64,000 nucleotides of DNA from Rhodococcus zopfii NBRC 100606 = JCM 9919 (GTDB lineage Bacteria > Actinomycetota > Actinomycetes > Mycobacteriales > Mycobacteriaceae): NCBI RefSeq assembly GCF_001895025.1, contig NZ_BCXI01000011.1, positions 62,001 through 126,000 of the forward strand, given 5' to 3'. The position numbers and the translations under genes are program-made. The notes below the pieces were generated by a model that made no database searches, was not told the origin of the DNA, and was given only the letters and a program-made list of their open reading frames with translations. Shown piece by piece: positions 20,137-30,169 of this stretch; position 1 is the stretch's first letter; every line of letters begins with the position of its first letter.

Positions 20137-20378
20137 TGAGTGCCGTTGTCGCCGATGCCGTCGAGCATCTCGTTCGTGGGATCGTCGCCAACCCCGACGG
20201 CGTGCGGGTCGAGCTGATCACCGGCCGTCGGGGGCGCACCGTCGAGGTGCACGTGCACCCCGACGATCTCGGCAAGGTGATCGGTCGTGGTGGACGTACT
20301 GCGACCGCCCTGCGGACCCTCGTCACCGGCATCGGTGGTCGCGGGATCCGCGTCGACGTCGTCGACACCGACCAGTAG
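20136..20378 (+). CDS. khpA: KH-domain RNA-binding protein
   Basis: 80-residue single KH domain protein of the KhpA/YlqC family (Rv2908c). The RNA-binding loop is [16 protein letters not shown]. KhpA proteins bind RNA with KhpB and affect cell division and translation in Gram-positives. The ATG overlaps the rpsP stop (TAATG), indicating translational coupling, and the rpsP-khpA-rimM-trmD order is conserved. Confidence 0.93.
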   Translation: MSAVVADAVEHLVRGIVANPDGVRVELITGRRGRTVEVHVHPDDLGKVIGRGGRTATALRTLVTGIGGRGIRVDVVDTDQ

Positions 20379-20388
20379 GCGAGCGGCA

Positions 20389-20973
20389 GTGGAGCTCGTC
20401 GTGGGTCGTGTGGTCAAATCGCACGGCATCAAGGGTGAGGTGGTCGTCGAGGTTCGCACCGACGAACCCGGTGAGCGCTTCGCTGTCGGCGCCGAGCTGC
20501 GTGGACACAAGGCCCGCGAGCAGACCCTGCACACGTACACGGTGGAGGCCGCCCGGGAACACTCCGGGCGGCTTCTGCTGCGTCTGCGTCAGGTCGCCGA
20601 CCGCACCGCCGCCGATGCCCTGCGCGGCACGCTGTTCGTCGTCGACAGCTCCGAGCTGACGCCGAGCGACGATCCCGACGAGTTCTACGACCACGAACTC
20701 GAAGGACTCACCGTCCGTATCGTCGAGGGGCGTCCCGACGCCGGCACCGAGGTCGGTACCGTCCGTGAGGTGCTGCACACCGCCGCGGGCGAACTGCTCG
20801 CGATCCGGCCCGCCGGCTCCGAGCGTGGCGAGCTGCTGATTCCGTTCGTGACGGCGATCGTGCCGACCGTCTCGATCTCCACCGGGATCATCGAGATCGA
20901 CCCGCCGGAGGGGCTGCTCGATCCCGATTTCGGCGAGCCGCCGTCTCGCGGAAAAAGCAAGGGAGACAAGTAG
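20389..20973 (+). CDS. rimM: Ribosome maturation factor RimM
   Basis: About 194 residues. RimM binds S19 and helps mature the 30S head and 16S 3' domain. The N-terminal barrel starts [26 protein letters not shown], and the PRC-barrel part has [19 protein letters not shown] and [11 protein letters not shown]. The GTG at 20389 matches the start of M. tuberculosis RimM; a frame open further upstream overlaps khpA and is not used. trmD follows after 4 bases. Confidence 0.95.
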   Translation: MELVVGRVVKSHGIKGEVVVEVRTDEPGERFAVGAELRGHKAREQTLHTYTVEAAREHSGRLLLRLRQVADRTAADALRGTLFVVDSSELTPSDDPDEFYDHELEGLTVRIVEGRPDAGTEVGTVREVLHTAAGELLAIRPAGSERGELLIPFVTAIVPTVSISTGIIEIDPPEGLLDPDFGEPPSRGKSKGDK

Positions 20974-20977
20974 TTCC

Positions 20978-21709
20978 GTGCGACTCGACGTCGTCACCAT
21001 TTTCCCCGAGTACCTCGAGCCGCTGCGCGCGGCACTGCTCGGCAAGGCCATCGACAAGGGCCTGATCTCCGTCGGCGTCCACAATCTGCGCGATTGGACC
21101 CATGACGTCCACAAGGCTGTCGACGACTCCCCGTACGGCGGTGGACCCGGCATGGTCATGAAACCGACCGTGTGGGGACCGGCCCTCGACGACGTCCTCG
21201 CCGGACGTGGTGACGAACCGGGCTCCGGCGGCGAACCCGACCCCGATGTGCTGCTCGTCGTCCCCACCCCGGCCGGGGTGCCGTTCACCCAGGAAACCGC
21301 ACACCGCTGGTCCGGCGAGAAGCGCATCGTGTTCGCGTGCGGCCGCTACGAGGGCATCGACCAGCGGGTGTTCGACGACGCCGCGCGGCGCGTCCGGGTC
21401 GAAGAGGTCAGCATCGGCGACTACGTGCTCATCGGCGGCGAGGTCGCCGTCCTCGTCATGGTCGAGGCGGTCGTCCGGCTGCTGCCGGGCGTGCTCGGCA
21501 ATCAGCAGTCGCACCAAGAGGATTCGTTCTCCGACGGCCTGCTCGAAGGACCCAGCTACACGCGTCCGGCGAGTTGGCGCGGCCTCGATGTCCCGCCCGT
21601 TTTGATGTCCGGTGACCATGCGAAGATCGCGCAGTGGCGGCGCGAGCAGTCCCTGATCCGCACCCGGGAACGTCGTCCCGATCTCCTGCCGGACGACACC
21701 GGGGACTGA
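20978..21709 (+). CDS. trmD: tRNA (guanine-N1-)-methyltransferase TrmD
   Basis: 243-residue SPOUT methyltransferase making m1G37 in tRNA with S-adenosylmethionine, which prevents frameshifting. N-terminal [16 protein letters not shown], then [15 protein letters not shown], the knotted SAM site [13 protein letters not shown] and [20 protein letters not shown] start. Last gene of the operon, converging on the LppW-like gene with a 21-base gap. Confidence 0.97.
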   Translation: MRLDVVTIFPEYLEPLRAALLGKAIDKGLISVGVHNLRDWTHDVHKAVDDSPYGGGPGMVMKPTVWGPALDDVLAGRGDEPGSGGEPDPDVLLVVPTPAGVPFTQETAHRWSGEKRIVFACGRYEGIDQRVFDDAARRVRVEEVSIGDYVLIGGEVAVLVMVEAVVRLLPGVLGNQQSHQEDSFSDGLLEGPSYTRPASWRGLDVPPVLMSGDHAKIAQWRREQSLIRTRERRPDLLPDDTGD

Positions 21710-21730
21710 ACTCGGCCCCGCCGGTTCCGA

Positions 21731-22720
21731 TCAGTGCGCGGACCGGCCGAACGCCTCGTCGACCACCAGGGTGAGCGTGTCGCGGGCGTGCTCGGCACTC
21801 GTATCGCCGGTCACATCGACGAGCGCGGTGTCCGGCAACGGTGACCACTCGTTCGGTGCCGCGTCACCGTAGTGCACCTTCTCACGGGAGAGCACCGCAA
21901 CGACGTACCGATGGTCCTCGCCGAAGAACCCGGTCGACAGATGGATCCAGCTGCCGTCCACGCAGCACATCCAGCCCTGCTTGACACCCAGTCCGGTCGC
22001 GTCGGGCAGCCCGTCGGGCAACCCGAAACGCTGGTCGTAACCGTCGGTGCCCAGCGATTCGAATTCGAGCAGGTATCCCACGATCGTCGCGGTGCCGCGC
22101 TCGTCCAGCCCCGAAGTGCCGCCCAGCACCCTGTCGTACCAGGTGAGCAGATCGGAGGCGGTGGTGACCGTGTTCCACCAGTTTCCGTCGGCCGGAGCTC
22201 GGGTGGCGGTGAGGCCGTGCCGTTCGACGACCCGATCGACGATATCGGTCTCGCCGTAGCGCGACCACAGATCGCTCGCCGCCGAATCATCCGAGCGCGA
22301 CAACATCGCCGCGATCTCGTCGTACTCGCCCTCGCCGAGCGCGATCTCGCCGATACCCACGCGGAACAGCAGATCGTCGGCGATGAACAGCTTGACGACC
22401 GAAGCCGTTTCGATCGGCTCGTCCGCGCCGGCCACCGTGCGCGTCCCGGTTTCGCGATCGAGCAGCGCGACGGTCACTCGCGCGCCGCGCTCCGTCTCCG
22501 CCCGTGCGGCTGCGGCGACGATCCGCTCCGACAGTGCCTGGACCTTCGCCGCGTCGGACACCGGTTCGGGAAGGGGAAGGAACTGCGCGACCGGGTCCGG
22601 GGCGGTGATGCCTGCCATGACAACACCCGGCTCGGATACCGACGAGCTGCACGCCACCGCGGTCGCTGCCGCGAACAGCAACGAGACGATCGATCGGCGC
22701 GTGCCCCGAGGCCCGGACAT
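21731..22720 (-). CDS. LppW-like lipoprotein with class A beta-lactamase-type fold
   Basis: 329 residues. The signal peptide ends in a lipobox with Cys24 (TAVAC-SSS), so it is a membrane-anchored lipoprotein. The mature part has a serine-hydrolase SxxK motif (ASVVKLF) and SDD in place of the SDN motif, with VKQGW where beta-lactamases have KTG. This matches the M. tuberculosis LppW (Rv2905) position and type. Loss of canonical SDN/KTG residues argues against real beta-lactamase activity; the substrate is unknown. Confidence 0.78.
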   Translation of the reverse strand: MSGPRGTRRSIVSLLFAAATAVACSSSVSEPGVVMAGITAPDPVAQFLPLPEPVSDAAKVQALSERIVAAAARAETERGARVTVALLDRETGTRTVAGADEPIETASVVKLFIADDLLFRVGIGEIALGEGEYDEIAAMLSRSDDSAASDLWSRYGETDIVDRVVERHGLTATRAPADGNWWNTVTTASDLLTWYDRVLGGTSGLDERGTATIVGYLLEFESLGTDGYDQRFGLPDGLPDATGLGVKQGWMCCVDGSWIHLSTGFFGEDHRYVVAVLSREKVHYGDAAPNEWSPLPDTALVDVTGDTSAEHARDTLTLVVDEAFGRSAH

Positions 22721-22813
22721 CAGGTGCTCCTGCTTCCATTGTGCGGCGACACCGACGTCCCCGTATCCAGTTTCATCGCGCGTCGCACGAAGATGACGCG
22801 ATGAGGATAACGG

Positions 22814-22819
22814 TAGGGT
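22814..22819 (+). promoter_or_regulatory. Candidate tex -10 box (TAGGGT), leaderless
   Basis: TAGGGT ends 8 bases before the GTG at 22828, the same hexamer and spacing as for smc. Confidence 0.5.
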
Positions 22820-22827
22820 TCGACGGC

Positions 22828-25227
22828 GTGACGACTGCTCTCAAGACCGTTAACCAGCGCCTCGCCGAGGAACTCGACGTCCGGGAGAATCAGGTGGCCG
22901 CAGCGGTCGACCTGCTCGACGGCGGAGCCACGGTGCCGTTCATCGCGCGGTACCGCAAGGAAGTGACCGGAGCCCTCGACGACGCCCAGCTCCGCCAGCT
23001 CGACGAGCGGCTGCGCTACCTGCGCGAACTCGACGAGCGACGCGACGCGATCCTCGAATCGATCGAGGGACAGGGCAAGCTCGACGACAACCTGCGTGGA
23101 CAGATCATGCTCGCCGACACCAAGGCGCGGCTCGAGGACATCTACCTGCCGTTCAAGCCCAAGCGGCGCACCAAGGCACAGATCGCGCGGGAAGCCGGGC
23201 ACGAACCGGTTGCCGACGCCCTGTTCGACGACCCCAACACCGATCCCGCCGGATACACCGCCGAGCAACTCGACGGTGCCCGGGCGATCCTCGTGGAACG
23301 GTTCGCCGAGGACGCCGACCTCGTCGGGGAACTGCGTGAGGCGATGTGGGCGCGCGGCCGGCTGGTCTCGGCCGTCCGGCCGGGCAAGGAGACCGACGGT
23401 GCCAAGTTCGCCGACTACTTCGAGTTCTCCGAGCCGTTCGCGGACCTGCCGTCGCACCGCATCCTCGCGGTGCTGCGCGGCGAGAAGGAGGAAGTGCTCG
23501 GTCTCACCCTCCAGCCGGACAGCGACGAACCACAGCCGGGGGAGCGTACCTACTTCGAGGGCCGCATCGCCGCGCGTTTCGGCATCGCCGACCAGGGCCG
23601 CCCCGCCGACAAGTGGCTGCTCGACACTGTGCGCTGGGCGTGGCGTACCAAACTGCTCGTCTCGCTCGCCCTCGACACCCGGATGCGGCTGCGGCAGTCC
23701 GCCGAGCAGGACGCCGTCGACGTGTTCGCCGCGAACCTGCGCGACCTGCTGCTGGCCGCACCAGCGGGCACTCGCCCGACGATGGGTCTGGACCCCGGTT
23801 TCCGGACCGGCACGAAGGTCGCGGTCGTCGACGCGACCGGCAAGGTCGTCGACCACACGACGATCTATCCGCACCAGCCGCACAACAAATGGGATCAGGC
23901 GCTCGCGACGATCGCTGGTCTCGTCGCGAAGCACGGTGTCGAACTCATCGCGATCGGCAACGGCACCGCGTCCCGCGAGACGGACGCCCTCGCCACCGAG
24001 CTGATCTCCAAATCCGGTGCGGCGAACCTGACGAAGATCGTCGTGTCGGAGGCCGGTGCTTCCGTGTACTCGGCATCTGCCTACGCCTCGCAGGAGCTGC
24101 CGGACCTGGATGTCTCGATCCGTGGCGCGGTGTCCATCGCCCGACGCCTGCAGGACCCGCTCGCCGAACTCGTGAAGATCGACCCGAAGTCCATCGGCGT
24201 CGGCCAGTACCAGCACGACGTGTCCGAGACCCTGCTGGCCCGTTCACTCGGAGCGGTCGTCGAGGACGCCGTGAACGCGGTCGGTGTGGACGTGAACACC
24301 GCGTCGGTGCCGCTGCTTGCGCGCGTATCGGGTATCGCCGGGTCGCTCGCCGAGAGCATCGTCGCGCACCGCGACAAGAACGGCCCGTTCCGCACCCGCG
24401 CGGCCCTCAAGGACGTGGCGCGGCTCGGCCCGAAGGCGTTCGAGCAGTGCGCGGGCTTCCTGAGAATCCCCAACGGCGACGATCCGCTCGACGGTTCCGC
24501 GGTGCACCCGGAGGCGTATCCGGTGGTGCGGCGCATCGTCGACCGCACCGGCAGCACCGTGCGGGAACTGATCGGCAACACCACCGCGTTGCGGGCGGTG
24601 CGACCCACCGAGTTCGTCGACGACCGGTTCGGTCTGCCGACCGTCACCGACATCATCGCCGAACTCGAGAAGCCGGGCCGCGACCCGCGACCGGAGTTCA
24701 AGACCGCGACGTTCGCGGCCGGCGTCGAGAAGGTCGCCGACCTGAAGCCGGGCATGGTGCTCGAGGGCGTGGTCACCAATGTCGCCGCGTTCGGTGCGTT
24801 CGTCGATGTGGGCGTTCACCAGGACGGACTCGTGCACGTATCGGCGATGTCGCGCAGCTTCGTCAAGGATCCGCACGATGTCGTCAAGTCCGGTGAGGTC
24901 GTCAAGGTCAAGGTGCTCGACGTGGACGTGCCCCGTCAGCGCATCAGCCTGACGCTGCGCCTGGACGACGAGATCGCCGCCGGGGGTGCCGACGACGGAG
25001 CCGCACCGTCCGCGCGCGGGGGAGCCCGGCCCGGTGGTCAGCAGCGCCGTAACCCGAGCCAGGGCGGTGCGAACCAGGGCGGTGCGAGGAATCCGGGCGG
25101 TGCGAACCAGGGCGGCGGCGGCCGGCAGGGCGGGGGACGGCAGGGGTCGCGGGACCGTCGCTCCGATCCTGCTTCCGCCTCGGGGTCGATGGCCGACGCG
25201 CTGCGCCGCGCCGGATTCGGGAAATAG
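22828..25227 (+). CDS. tex: Tex-like RNA-binding transcription accessory protein
   Basis: About 799 residues. Tex proteins bind nucleic acid and associate with transcription. The N-terminal helical part contains DGGATVPFIARYRKEVTGALD. The YqgF-like domain begins GLDPGFRTGTKVAVVD. HhH units follow (VNTASVPLLARVSGIAGSLAESIV). The S1 domain is at about residues 638-710 (LEGVVTNVAAFGAFVDVG). A Gly/Asn/Gln/Arg-rich low-complexity tail of about 60 residues precedes a short terminal helix. The GTG at 22828 gives the conserved start; an ATG at 22801 is upstream of the -10 box. Confidence 0.93.
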   Translation: MTTALKTVNQRLAEELDVRENQVAAAVDLLDGGATVPFIARYRKEVTGALDDAQLRQLDERLRYLRELDERRDAILESIEGQGKLDDNLRGQIMLADTKARLEDIYLPFKPKRRTKAQIAREAGHEPVADALFDDPNTDPAGYTAEQLDGARAILVERFAEDADLVGELREAMWARGRLVSAVRPGKETDGAKFADYFEFSEPFADLPSHRILAVLRGEKEEVLGLTLQPDSDEPQPGERTYFEGRIAARFGIADQGRPADKWLLDTVRWAWRTKLLVSLALDTRMRLRQSAEQDAVDVFAANLRDLLLAAPAGTRPTMGLDPGFRTGTKVAVVDATGKVVDHTTIYPHQPHNKWDQALATIAGLVAKHGVELIAIGNGTASRETDALATELISKSGAANLTKIVVSEAGASVYSASAYASQELPDLDVSIRGAVSIARRLQDPLAELVKIDPKSIGVGQYQHDVSETLLARSLGAVVEDAVNAVGVDVNTASVPLLARVSGIAGSLAESIVAHRDKNGPFRTRAALKDVARLGPKAFEQCAGFLRIPNGDDPLDGSAVHPEAYPVVRRIVDRTGSTVRELIGNTTALRAVRPTEFVDDRFGLPTVTDIIAELEKPGRDPRPEFKTATFAAGVEKVADLKPGMVLEGVVTNVAAFGAFVDVGVHQDGLVHVSAMSRSFVKDPHDVVKSGEVVKVKVLDVDVPRQRISLTLRLDDEIAAGGADDGAAPSARGGARPGGQQRRNPSQGGANQGGARNPGGANQGGGGRQGGGRQGSRDRRSDPASASGSMADALRRAGFGK

Positions 25228-25315
25228 CCGGACAGTCTGCGGGCCGGGTCCGTGTCGGGTCACCGGCGCGGCCCCGGCCTGACATGCTGGGGGACATGCG
25301 GTCGACGGTGGCGCC

Positions 25316-26221
25316 ATGAGCGACTGGCTCCGGCACGAGATCATCGAGAAGGGCCGGCTGCCCCTGCTGTTCTTCCTGCTGGGATTCCTCGCCGCGTTCC
25401 TGTTCATCCGGTTCAGCGTGCGGCTCATCCGCGCCCAGGTGAGCTGGTGGCCGGGGAACGTCACGCCGGGTGGTCAGCACGTGCATCACGTGGTCTTCGG
25501 CGTGGTCACCATGGTGATCTCCGGGGGTGCGCTCATCGCCGTCTACGAGAACGGCGGTCAGATCACCGGCGCCGTGCTGGCGACGTTGTTCGGGATCGGC
25601 GCCGCCCTCACCCTCGATGAATTCGCACTGATCTTCTACCTCAACGACGTCTACTGGGAAGAGGAAGGCCGGGTCTCGGTCGACGCAGTCTTCGTCGCGC
25701 TGGCCGTCACCGGCTTGGTGCTGCTGGGCCTGCAGCCGCTCGAGCTGGCCGATATCACCGATTTCCACGAGAGCACCTCGTGGGGTGTTCGTGCGGGCAT
25801 CATCGCCTCGTCGCTGATCAACCTGGGGCTGGCCGCGATCGTACTGCTCAAGGGCAAGATCTGGACGGGCCTGGTCGGCCTGTTCTTCCTGCCGCTGCTG
25901 CTCGTCGGCGCGATCCGCGTGTCACGTCCGGGAGCTCCGTGGGCGCGGTGGCGCTACCAGGGACGCCCGCGCAAGATGCGCCGCTCCCTTGCCCGCGAAC
26001 GCCGCTACCGGAGACCGGTGATCCGGGCGAAGATCTTCGTGCAGGACCTCGTCGCCGGGCAGCCGACGCTCAGTACTGTGCGGGACAGTGTGGAGCATTC
26101 GAGGGTCGCCGCCGAAGCCGAACTCGATCGCACCGTCCATGCGGCGCCACCACCGATTTCATCGACCGGGGTTGCGTCTGGCACAATTGACGGGTTGCCC
26201 GGATCGGGCACGCCTACCTGA
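25316..26221 (+). CDS. Conserved integral membrane protein
   Basis: 301 residues with about six hydrophobic segments in the first 205 residues (for example [21 protein letters not shown], then segments near 60, 85, 125, 160 and 185). A conserved-looking loop [19 protein letters not shown] has three histidines that could bind a metal. The C-terminal ~95 residues are basic and cytoplasmic ([18 protein letters not shown]) and end in a disordered tail. I do not recognise a named family. Its 3' end overlaps the likely rplS promoter region. Confidence 0.75.
   Translation: MSDWLRHEIIEKGRLPLLFFLLGFLAAFLFIRFSVRLIRAQVSWWPGNVTPGGQHVHHVVFGVVTMVISGGALIAVYENGGQITGAVLATLFGIGAALTLDEFALIFYLNDVYWEEEGRVSVDAVFVALAVTGLVLLGLQPLELADITDFHESTSWGVRAGIIASSLINLGLAAIVLLKGKIWTGLVGLFFLPLLLVGAIRVSRPGAPWARWRYQGRPRKMRRSLARERRYRRPVIRAKIFVQDLVAGQPTLSTVRDSVEHSRVAAEAELDRTVHAAPPPISSTGVASGTIDGLPGSGTPT
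26182..26187 (+). promoter_or_regulatory. Candidate rplS -10 box (CACAAT)
   Basis: CACAAT lies about 120 bases before rplS, inside the end of the preceding gene. The same GGCACAAT context recurs at 3648. Confidence 0.3.
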
Positions 26222-26306
26222 CCTGGGTACGAACCAGTCGAGCCCCGCCTCTACGGCGGCCGCCGCTCGGTTCCTCTGCTCGAGCGAACAAGAGGATGAA
26301 CAACCG

Positions 26307-26648
26307 ATGAACACCCTGGACTTTCTGGACGCCAAGTCCCTGCGCGACGACATCCCGGAGTTCCGCGCCGGTGACACGCTGAACGTGCACGTCAAGGTTA
26401 TCGAGGGCTCGAAGGAGCGCGTGCAGGTCTTCAAGGGCGTCGTGATCCGGCGTCAGGGCGGCGGCGTCCGCGAGACCTTCACCGTGCGCAAGGTGTCGTT
26501 CGGCGTCGGCGTCGAGCGGACCTTCCCGGTCCACAGCCCCAACCTCGCCAAGGTCGAGGTCGTCACCCGCGGTGACGTGCGTCGCGCGAAGCTGTACTAC
26601 CTGCGCGACCTGCGCGGCAAGGCCGCCAAGATCAAGGAAAAGCGCTGA
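26307..26648 (+). CDS. rplS: 50S ribosomal protein L19
   Basis: 113-residue L19, at the subunit interface. Motifs: [50 protein letters not shown] and [19 protein letters not shown]. The ATG at 26307 has AAGAGGA 10 bases upstream. It follows trmD by 4.6 kb instead of directly; in many bacteria L19 is in the rpsP operon, but in mycobacteria it is also nearby and separate. Confidence 0.97.
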   Translation: MNTLDFLDAKSLRDDIPEFRAGDTLNVHVKVIEGSKERVQVFKGVVIRRQGGGVRETFTVRKVSFGVGVERTFPVHSPNLAKVEVVTRGDVRRAKLYYLRDLRGKAAKIKEKR

Positions 26649-26678
26649 GCGCTCACGCCTGATCTCCACAGGTACACG

Positions 26679-26714
26679 CGAAGCCCGGTCCGGACTTTCC
26701 CGGACCGGGCTTCG
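26679..26714 (+). terminator. Terminator after rplS
   Basis: A perfect 15-bp stem (26679-26693 with 26700-26714) with an ACTTTC loop and no T tract after it. Confidence 0.65.
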
Positions 26715-26756
26715 TGCTGCCTGTGGTGTCCGTGCGGTCGAGCGGATCCCAGACGC

Positions 26757-26762
26757 TAATCT
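26757..26762 (+). promoter_or_regulatory. Candidate lepB -10 box (TAATCT), leaderless
   Basis: TAATCT fits TANNNT and ends 6 bases before the lepB GTG. No Shine-Dalgarno is present. Confidence 0.5.
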
Positions 26763-26768
26763 GATCCG

Positions 26769-27587
26769 GTGGCAGAAACACCGCAGGATCCGGCCGTGCC
26801 GGAGTCTCAGGACCGCCCCGCCCAGCGGGGATCCGGGCACCGACTGAACACCGGTTCCCACGAGCGGAAGGAATCGGGGGACACCAAGAAGCAGAAGTCG
26901 TTCTGGCGCGAACTGCCACTGCTCATCGTCGTCGCGCTCGTCCTGAGCTTCCTTCTCCAGACATTCATCGCACGGGTCTACCTGATCCCCTCGGAGTCGA
27001 TGGAACCGACATTGCACGGATGTCCGGGCTGCACCGGCGACCGCATCGTCGTCGAGAAGATCAGTTACCGATTCCAGGACCCGCAGCCCGGTGACGTCAT
27101 CGTCTTCAAGGGACCCGATTCCTGGTCCACCGGGTACGTGTCGACGCGATCGGACAACGTCGTCATCCGTGGGATCCAGGAGGTCGGTTCGCTGGTCGGC
27201 CTCGTCCCGCCGGACGAGAACGACCTCGTGAAGCGTGTCATCGCGGTCGGCGGGCAGACCGTCGAATGCTGCGACGATCAGGGCCGGGTCCTCGTCGACG
27301 GAAAGCCGCTCGACGAGCCGTACATCAAGATGGACTACCCGTTCACCCCGGGCGTGCTCACCTGCGAGACCGAGATGAAGTCCGGCCGGTGCTTCGGCCC
27401 GGTCACCGTGCCCGAGGGCCACGTGTGGGTGATGGGCGACAACCGCAGCAACTCGGCCGATTCGCGTTATCACGTCGGTGACGAGAACCAGGGCACCATC
27501 CCGTTGGACAATGTGATCGGAAAAGCCCGCATGATCGTGCTGCCGCCCGGTCGCTGGGGCATGATCGACTCGCCGGAGATCCAGTAA
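26769..27587 (+). CDS. lepB: Signal peptidase I
   Basis: 272-residue type I signal peptidase that cleaves Sec and Tat signal peptides outside the membrane. A cytoplasmic, hydrophilic N-terminus of about 48 residues precedes one membrane segment (about 49-66). The catalytic serine is Ser77 in [10 protein letters not shown], and the general-base lysine is in [12 protein letters not shown] (about 156). [14 protein letters not shown] is the box E signature. rnhB starts 2 bases after its stop, so the two are one unit. Confidence 0.96.
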   Translation: MAETPQDPAVPESQDRPAQRGSGHRLNTGSHERKESGDTKKQKSFWRELPLLIVVALVLSFLLQTFIARVYLIPSESMEPTLHGCPGCTGDRIVVEKISYRFQDPQPGDVIVFKGPDSWSTGYVSTRSDNVVIRGIQEVGSLVGLVPPDENDLVKRVIAVGGQTVECCDDQGRVLVDGKPLDEPYIKMDYPFTPGVLTCETEMKSGRCFGPVTVPEGHVWVMGDNRSNSADSRYHVGDENQGTIPLDNVIGKARMIVLPPGRWGMIDSPEIQ

Positions 27588-27589
27588 CC

Positions 27590-28288
27590 GTGAACCGTTG
27601 GCCACCCCGACCCGTTGTCCGCCGATCCTCGGGCCTCTGGACGATGGAATCGACGCTGATCCGCTGCGGACTCGGACCCGTCGCCGGTGTCGACGAGGCC
27701 GGTCGTGGTGCGTGTGCCGGGCCGCTGGTCATCGCGGCGTGCGTCCTCGGGCCGAAACCGCATCCGTCCCTTGCGCGGCTCGACGACTCGAAGAAGTTGA
27801 CCGAGAAAGCACGCGAGGAGTTGTACCCGATCATCCGGCGCCGCGCGGTCGCGTCCAGCGTCGTCGTGGTTCCCGCCGCGGAGGTCGACGCCATCGGAGT
27901 GCATGTCGCCAACATCGAGGGCATGCGCCGCGCGGTCGCCGGACTGGCTACTCCGCTCGGGTACGTTCTCACCGACGGTTTCCGGGTACCGGGCCTGCCG
28001 GCGGCGTCGCTGCCGGTGATCGGCGGGGATGCCGCTGCCGCCTGTATCGCGGCGGCGAGCGTGCTCGCGAAGGTCACCCGGGACCGGATGATGATCGAAC
28101 TCGACGACGAACTGCCCGGCTACGGATTCGCCGTGCACAAGGGTTACAGCACCGCCTTCCACATGGCTGCGCTGCACGAGCTGGGGCCGAGCCGCGAGCA
28201 CAGGCGGTCCTGGGCGAACGTCGAGTCGGTCGTCGCCGCATGGGAGAACGCACGACGATTCGATTCCGACGAGGCAGATGCGGGATGA
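27590..28288 (+). CDS. rnhB: Ribonuclease HII
   Basis: 232-residue RNase HII, removing ribonucleotides and RNA primers from DNA. Active-site motif [15 protein letters not shown] (Asp-Glu pair), then [42 protein letters not shown] and [12 protein letters not shown]. The N-terminus [13 protein letters not shown] is typical of mycobacterial homologues and supports the GTG at 27590. Confidence 0.95.
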   Translation: MNRWPPRPVVRRSSGLWTMESTLIRCGLGPVAGVDEAGRGACAGPLVIAACVLGPKPHPSLARLDDSKKLTEKAREELYPIIRRRAVASSVVVVPAAEVDAIGVHVANIEGMRRAVAGLATPLGYVLTDGFRVPGLPAASLPVIGGDAAAACIAAASVLAKVTRDRMMIELDDELPGYGFAVHKGYSTAFHMAALHELGPSREHRRSWANVESVVAAWENARRFDSDEADAG

Positions 28289-28325
28289 TGGCAGGACACA
28301 CCAGAGCGGGAGGACACCGAGACCG

Positions 28326-28640
28326 ATGAGTGCCGAGGATCTCGAGAAGTATGAAACCGAGATGGAACTCTCGCTTTACCGGGAGTACCGGGACATCGTC
28401 GGTCAGTTCGCGTACGTGGTGGAGACCGAGCGTCGCTTCTACCTGGCGAACGCTGTCGAGCTGATCCCGCAGAACGTGGGCGGTGAGGTCTACTTCGAGG
28501 TGCGCATGTCGGACGCGTGGGTGTGGGACATGTACCGGCCCGCACGTTTCGTCAAGCACGTCCGGGTCATCACCTTCAAGGACGTCAACATCGAGGAACT
28601 GGACAAGCCGGAGCTGCGGCTGCCCGACAAGCTGGGCTGA
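28326..28640 (+). CDS. DUF2469 family protein
   Basis: 104-residue protein of the actinobacterial DUF2469 family (Rv2901c): SAEDLEKYETEMELSLYREYRDIV, then WVWDMYRPARFVKHVRVITFKDVNIEEL. Function unknown; the position after rnhB is conserved across Mycobacteriales. ATG with weak GAGACCG upstream. The 230 bases that follow hold no gene I can support. Confidence 0.88.
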   Translation: MSAEDLEKYETEMELSLYREYRDIVGQFAYVVETERRFYLANAVELIPQNVGGEVYFEVRMSDAWVWDMYRPARFVKHVRVITFKDVNIEELDKPELRLPDKLG

Positions 28641-28864
28641 GCCCGGCGTGCTTGCCGGTCCGGGGCGTGGTCCGGCCGGGGTCGACGAATTCGAGTGGGT
28701 CGGTGTTGTAGTGATCCCGGGGCCGGCGAGGGTCTGACCCAGGTGCACCGAGCGATGATGCCCCAACCGGCGTGCATTGTCCCGCGCAAGCAACGCCAGA
28801 TCTCTGGCGACTGTTCCGTCCGCTTCGCCTCATCGGCGTTTCTGTCGGTGGGCCCCGCTATGAT

Positions 28865-28880
28865 TCGAACATGCTTTCGA
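28865..28880. promoter_or_regulatory. LexA/SOS box overlapping a start codon
   Basis: TCGAAC-ATGC-TTTCGA matches the actinobacterial LexA consensus TCGAAC-N4-GTTCGA at 11 of 12 positions. It overlaps the ATG at 28871. A TATGAT -10 box (28859-28864) ends 6 bases before the ATG, so LexA would block transcription initiation of a leaderless mRNA. Confidence 0.6.
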
Positions 28881-30034
28881 ACTGGGTGGGCGGGGACACG
28901 ATCGAGGCGGCTGACCGCCCTCGACGGCCTGCTCGTCGACGGCCTGCTCGGCGACGACCTGTCCGGCCTGTCGAACGACGACATCGTCTAGGTCCTGCAA
29001 CGACTGGAAGCCGCGTTGCGCACGGCCACGGCGGTCGGGCACCGCCTCATCGTGGAATCGCCCGAACGGATGGTCCCGGGTCGTCTCGGCTGCCGGTCGA
29101 CGGGCGACTTCCTCATCGGCACCCCGCGGATCTCCGCCGCCGACGCCGCCCGGCGGGTCACGGGCGCGAAGAAGACCGGCACCTGGCATTCCCTCGACGG
29201 CGAGCAGGTCGACCCGCAACTCCCGGCGACCGCCGCCGCCCAACGCGCCGGGGCGATCGGACCCGATCACGTCGCCGCGGTCGCCCGCCCGATGCGCAAG
29301 GTTCCGTACGGGGCCGGGATCGGCGAGAGCACCGTCGCCGAGAAAATCCTGGCCGACGCCGCCTGCTCCGTCACCCCCGAGGAGGTCACCAAACTCGGCG
29401 CGCATCTGCTCGCCTACCTGAACCCGGACGGGGACATCCCCGACGAGAAGGAACGCCGACGCCGACGCGGCCTGCGGATCGGCAAACAAGGCACCGACCT
29501 CATCACCCCGATCTCCGGGCTCCTCGACCCCGAGACGCGGGCGCTGCTCGAACCGATCCTGGCGAAACCGGCCCGGCCGGGCATGAACAACCCCGACGAC
29601 CCCGACTCCCCGCGCGGGGATGTCGAACCCGCAACCCTGGACCGGGACGCCCTCGCGAAGGCCACGGCCCGCGACACCCGCACCGCGGGGCAACGCAACC
29701 ACGACTGGAAGGACGGCGGCGCCCCACCGACATCACCAACGAGGACCTCGCCTGCGACGCCTGCCACGCACTCGTGTACGAGGGACCCGGCGGCTGGCAA
29801 ACGAGAGTCGCACCAACAGAGTCGGAGTATCCGGGCCGCACCGACTGGATCCCGCCCCCGCACATCGACTCGGACCGGACACCGCGGGTCAACCACCGGC
29901 ACCGCCTCGGGGATCTGCTGGCCGCGGCGTTGGCGCACCACCGCGCCCGCCGCGACACCGAGCTGCGCGAACACCGGCGACGGTGGCTGCGGGACGAGGC
30001 CGGAGAAACCGGTGGTGGCGACGGTCCGTTGTAG
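28871..30034 (+). pseudogene. DUF222/HNH (13E12-repeat type) pseudogene
   Basis: Remains of a DUF222-HNH endonuclease family gene. The N-terminus MLSNWVGGDTIEAAD is in one frame; LDGLLVDGLLGDDLSGLSNDDIV is in another (frameshift near 28915). A TAG at 28989-28991 then stands where homologues read on into VLQRLEAALR. The DUF222 core continues to QRNHD (about 29703), where it is fused straight onto DWKDGG of the HNH end, so the segment with the main HNH residues is deleted. A 1-base shift near 29725 puts the tail (PTDITNEDLACDACHALV, GGWQTRV) in a third frame, ending at 30034. This family is SOS-linked and multi-copy in mycobacteria. Confidence 0.8.
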
Positions 30035-30169
30035 CACGAGGAGAGTGGCGGTCGCGGGGCATTCCTCCGCGCCGATCGACTCGCCACGGGGCGTGACGTG
30101 GGCAACGTCGCTGTGCAGCAGACTATCCGGGATGCAGTTGTCGGCAGCCGCTGGTCCTGCGCATCGCCG

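Noticed and set aside
21731-22720. Annotation as a true class A beta-lactamase
   Set aside because: The SDN and KTG elements are altered (SDD, KQG) and the protein is an LppW-type lipoprotein.
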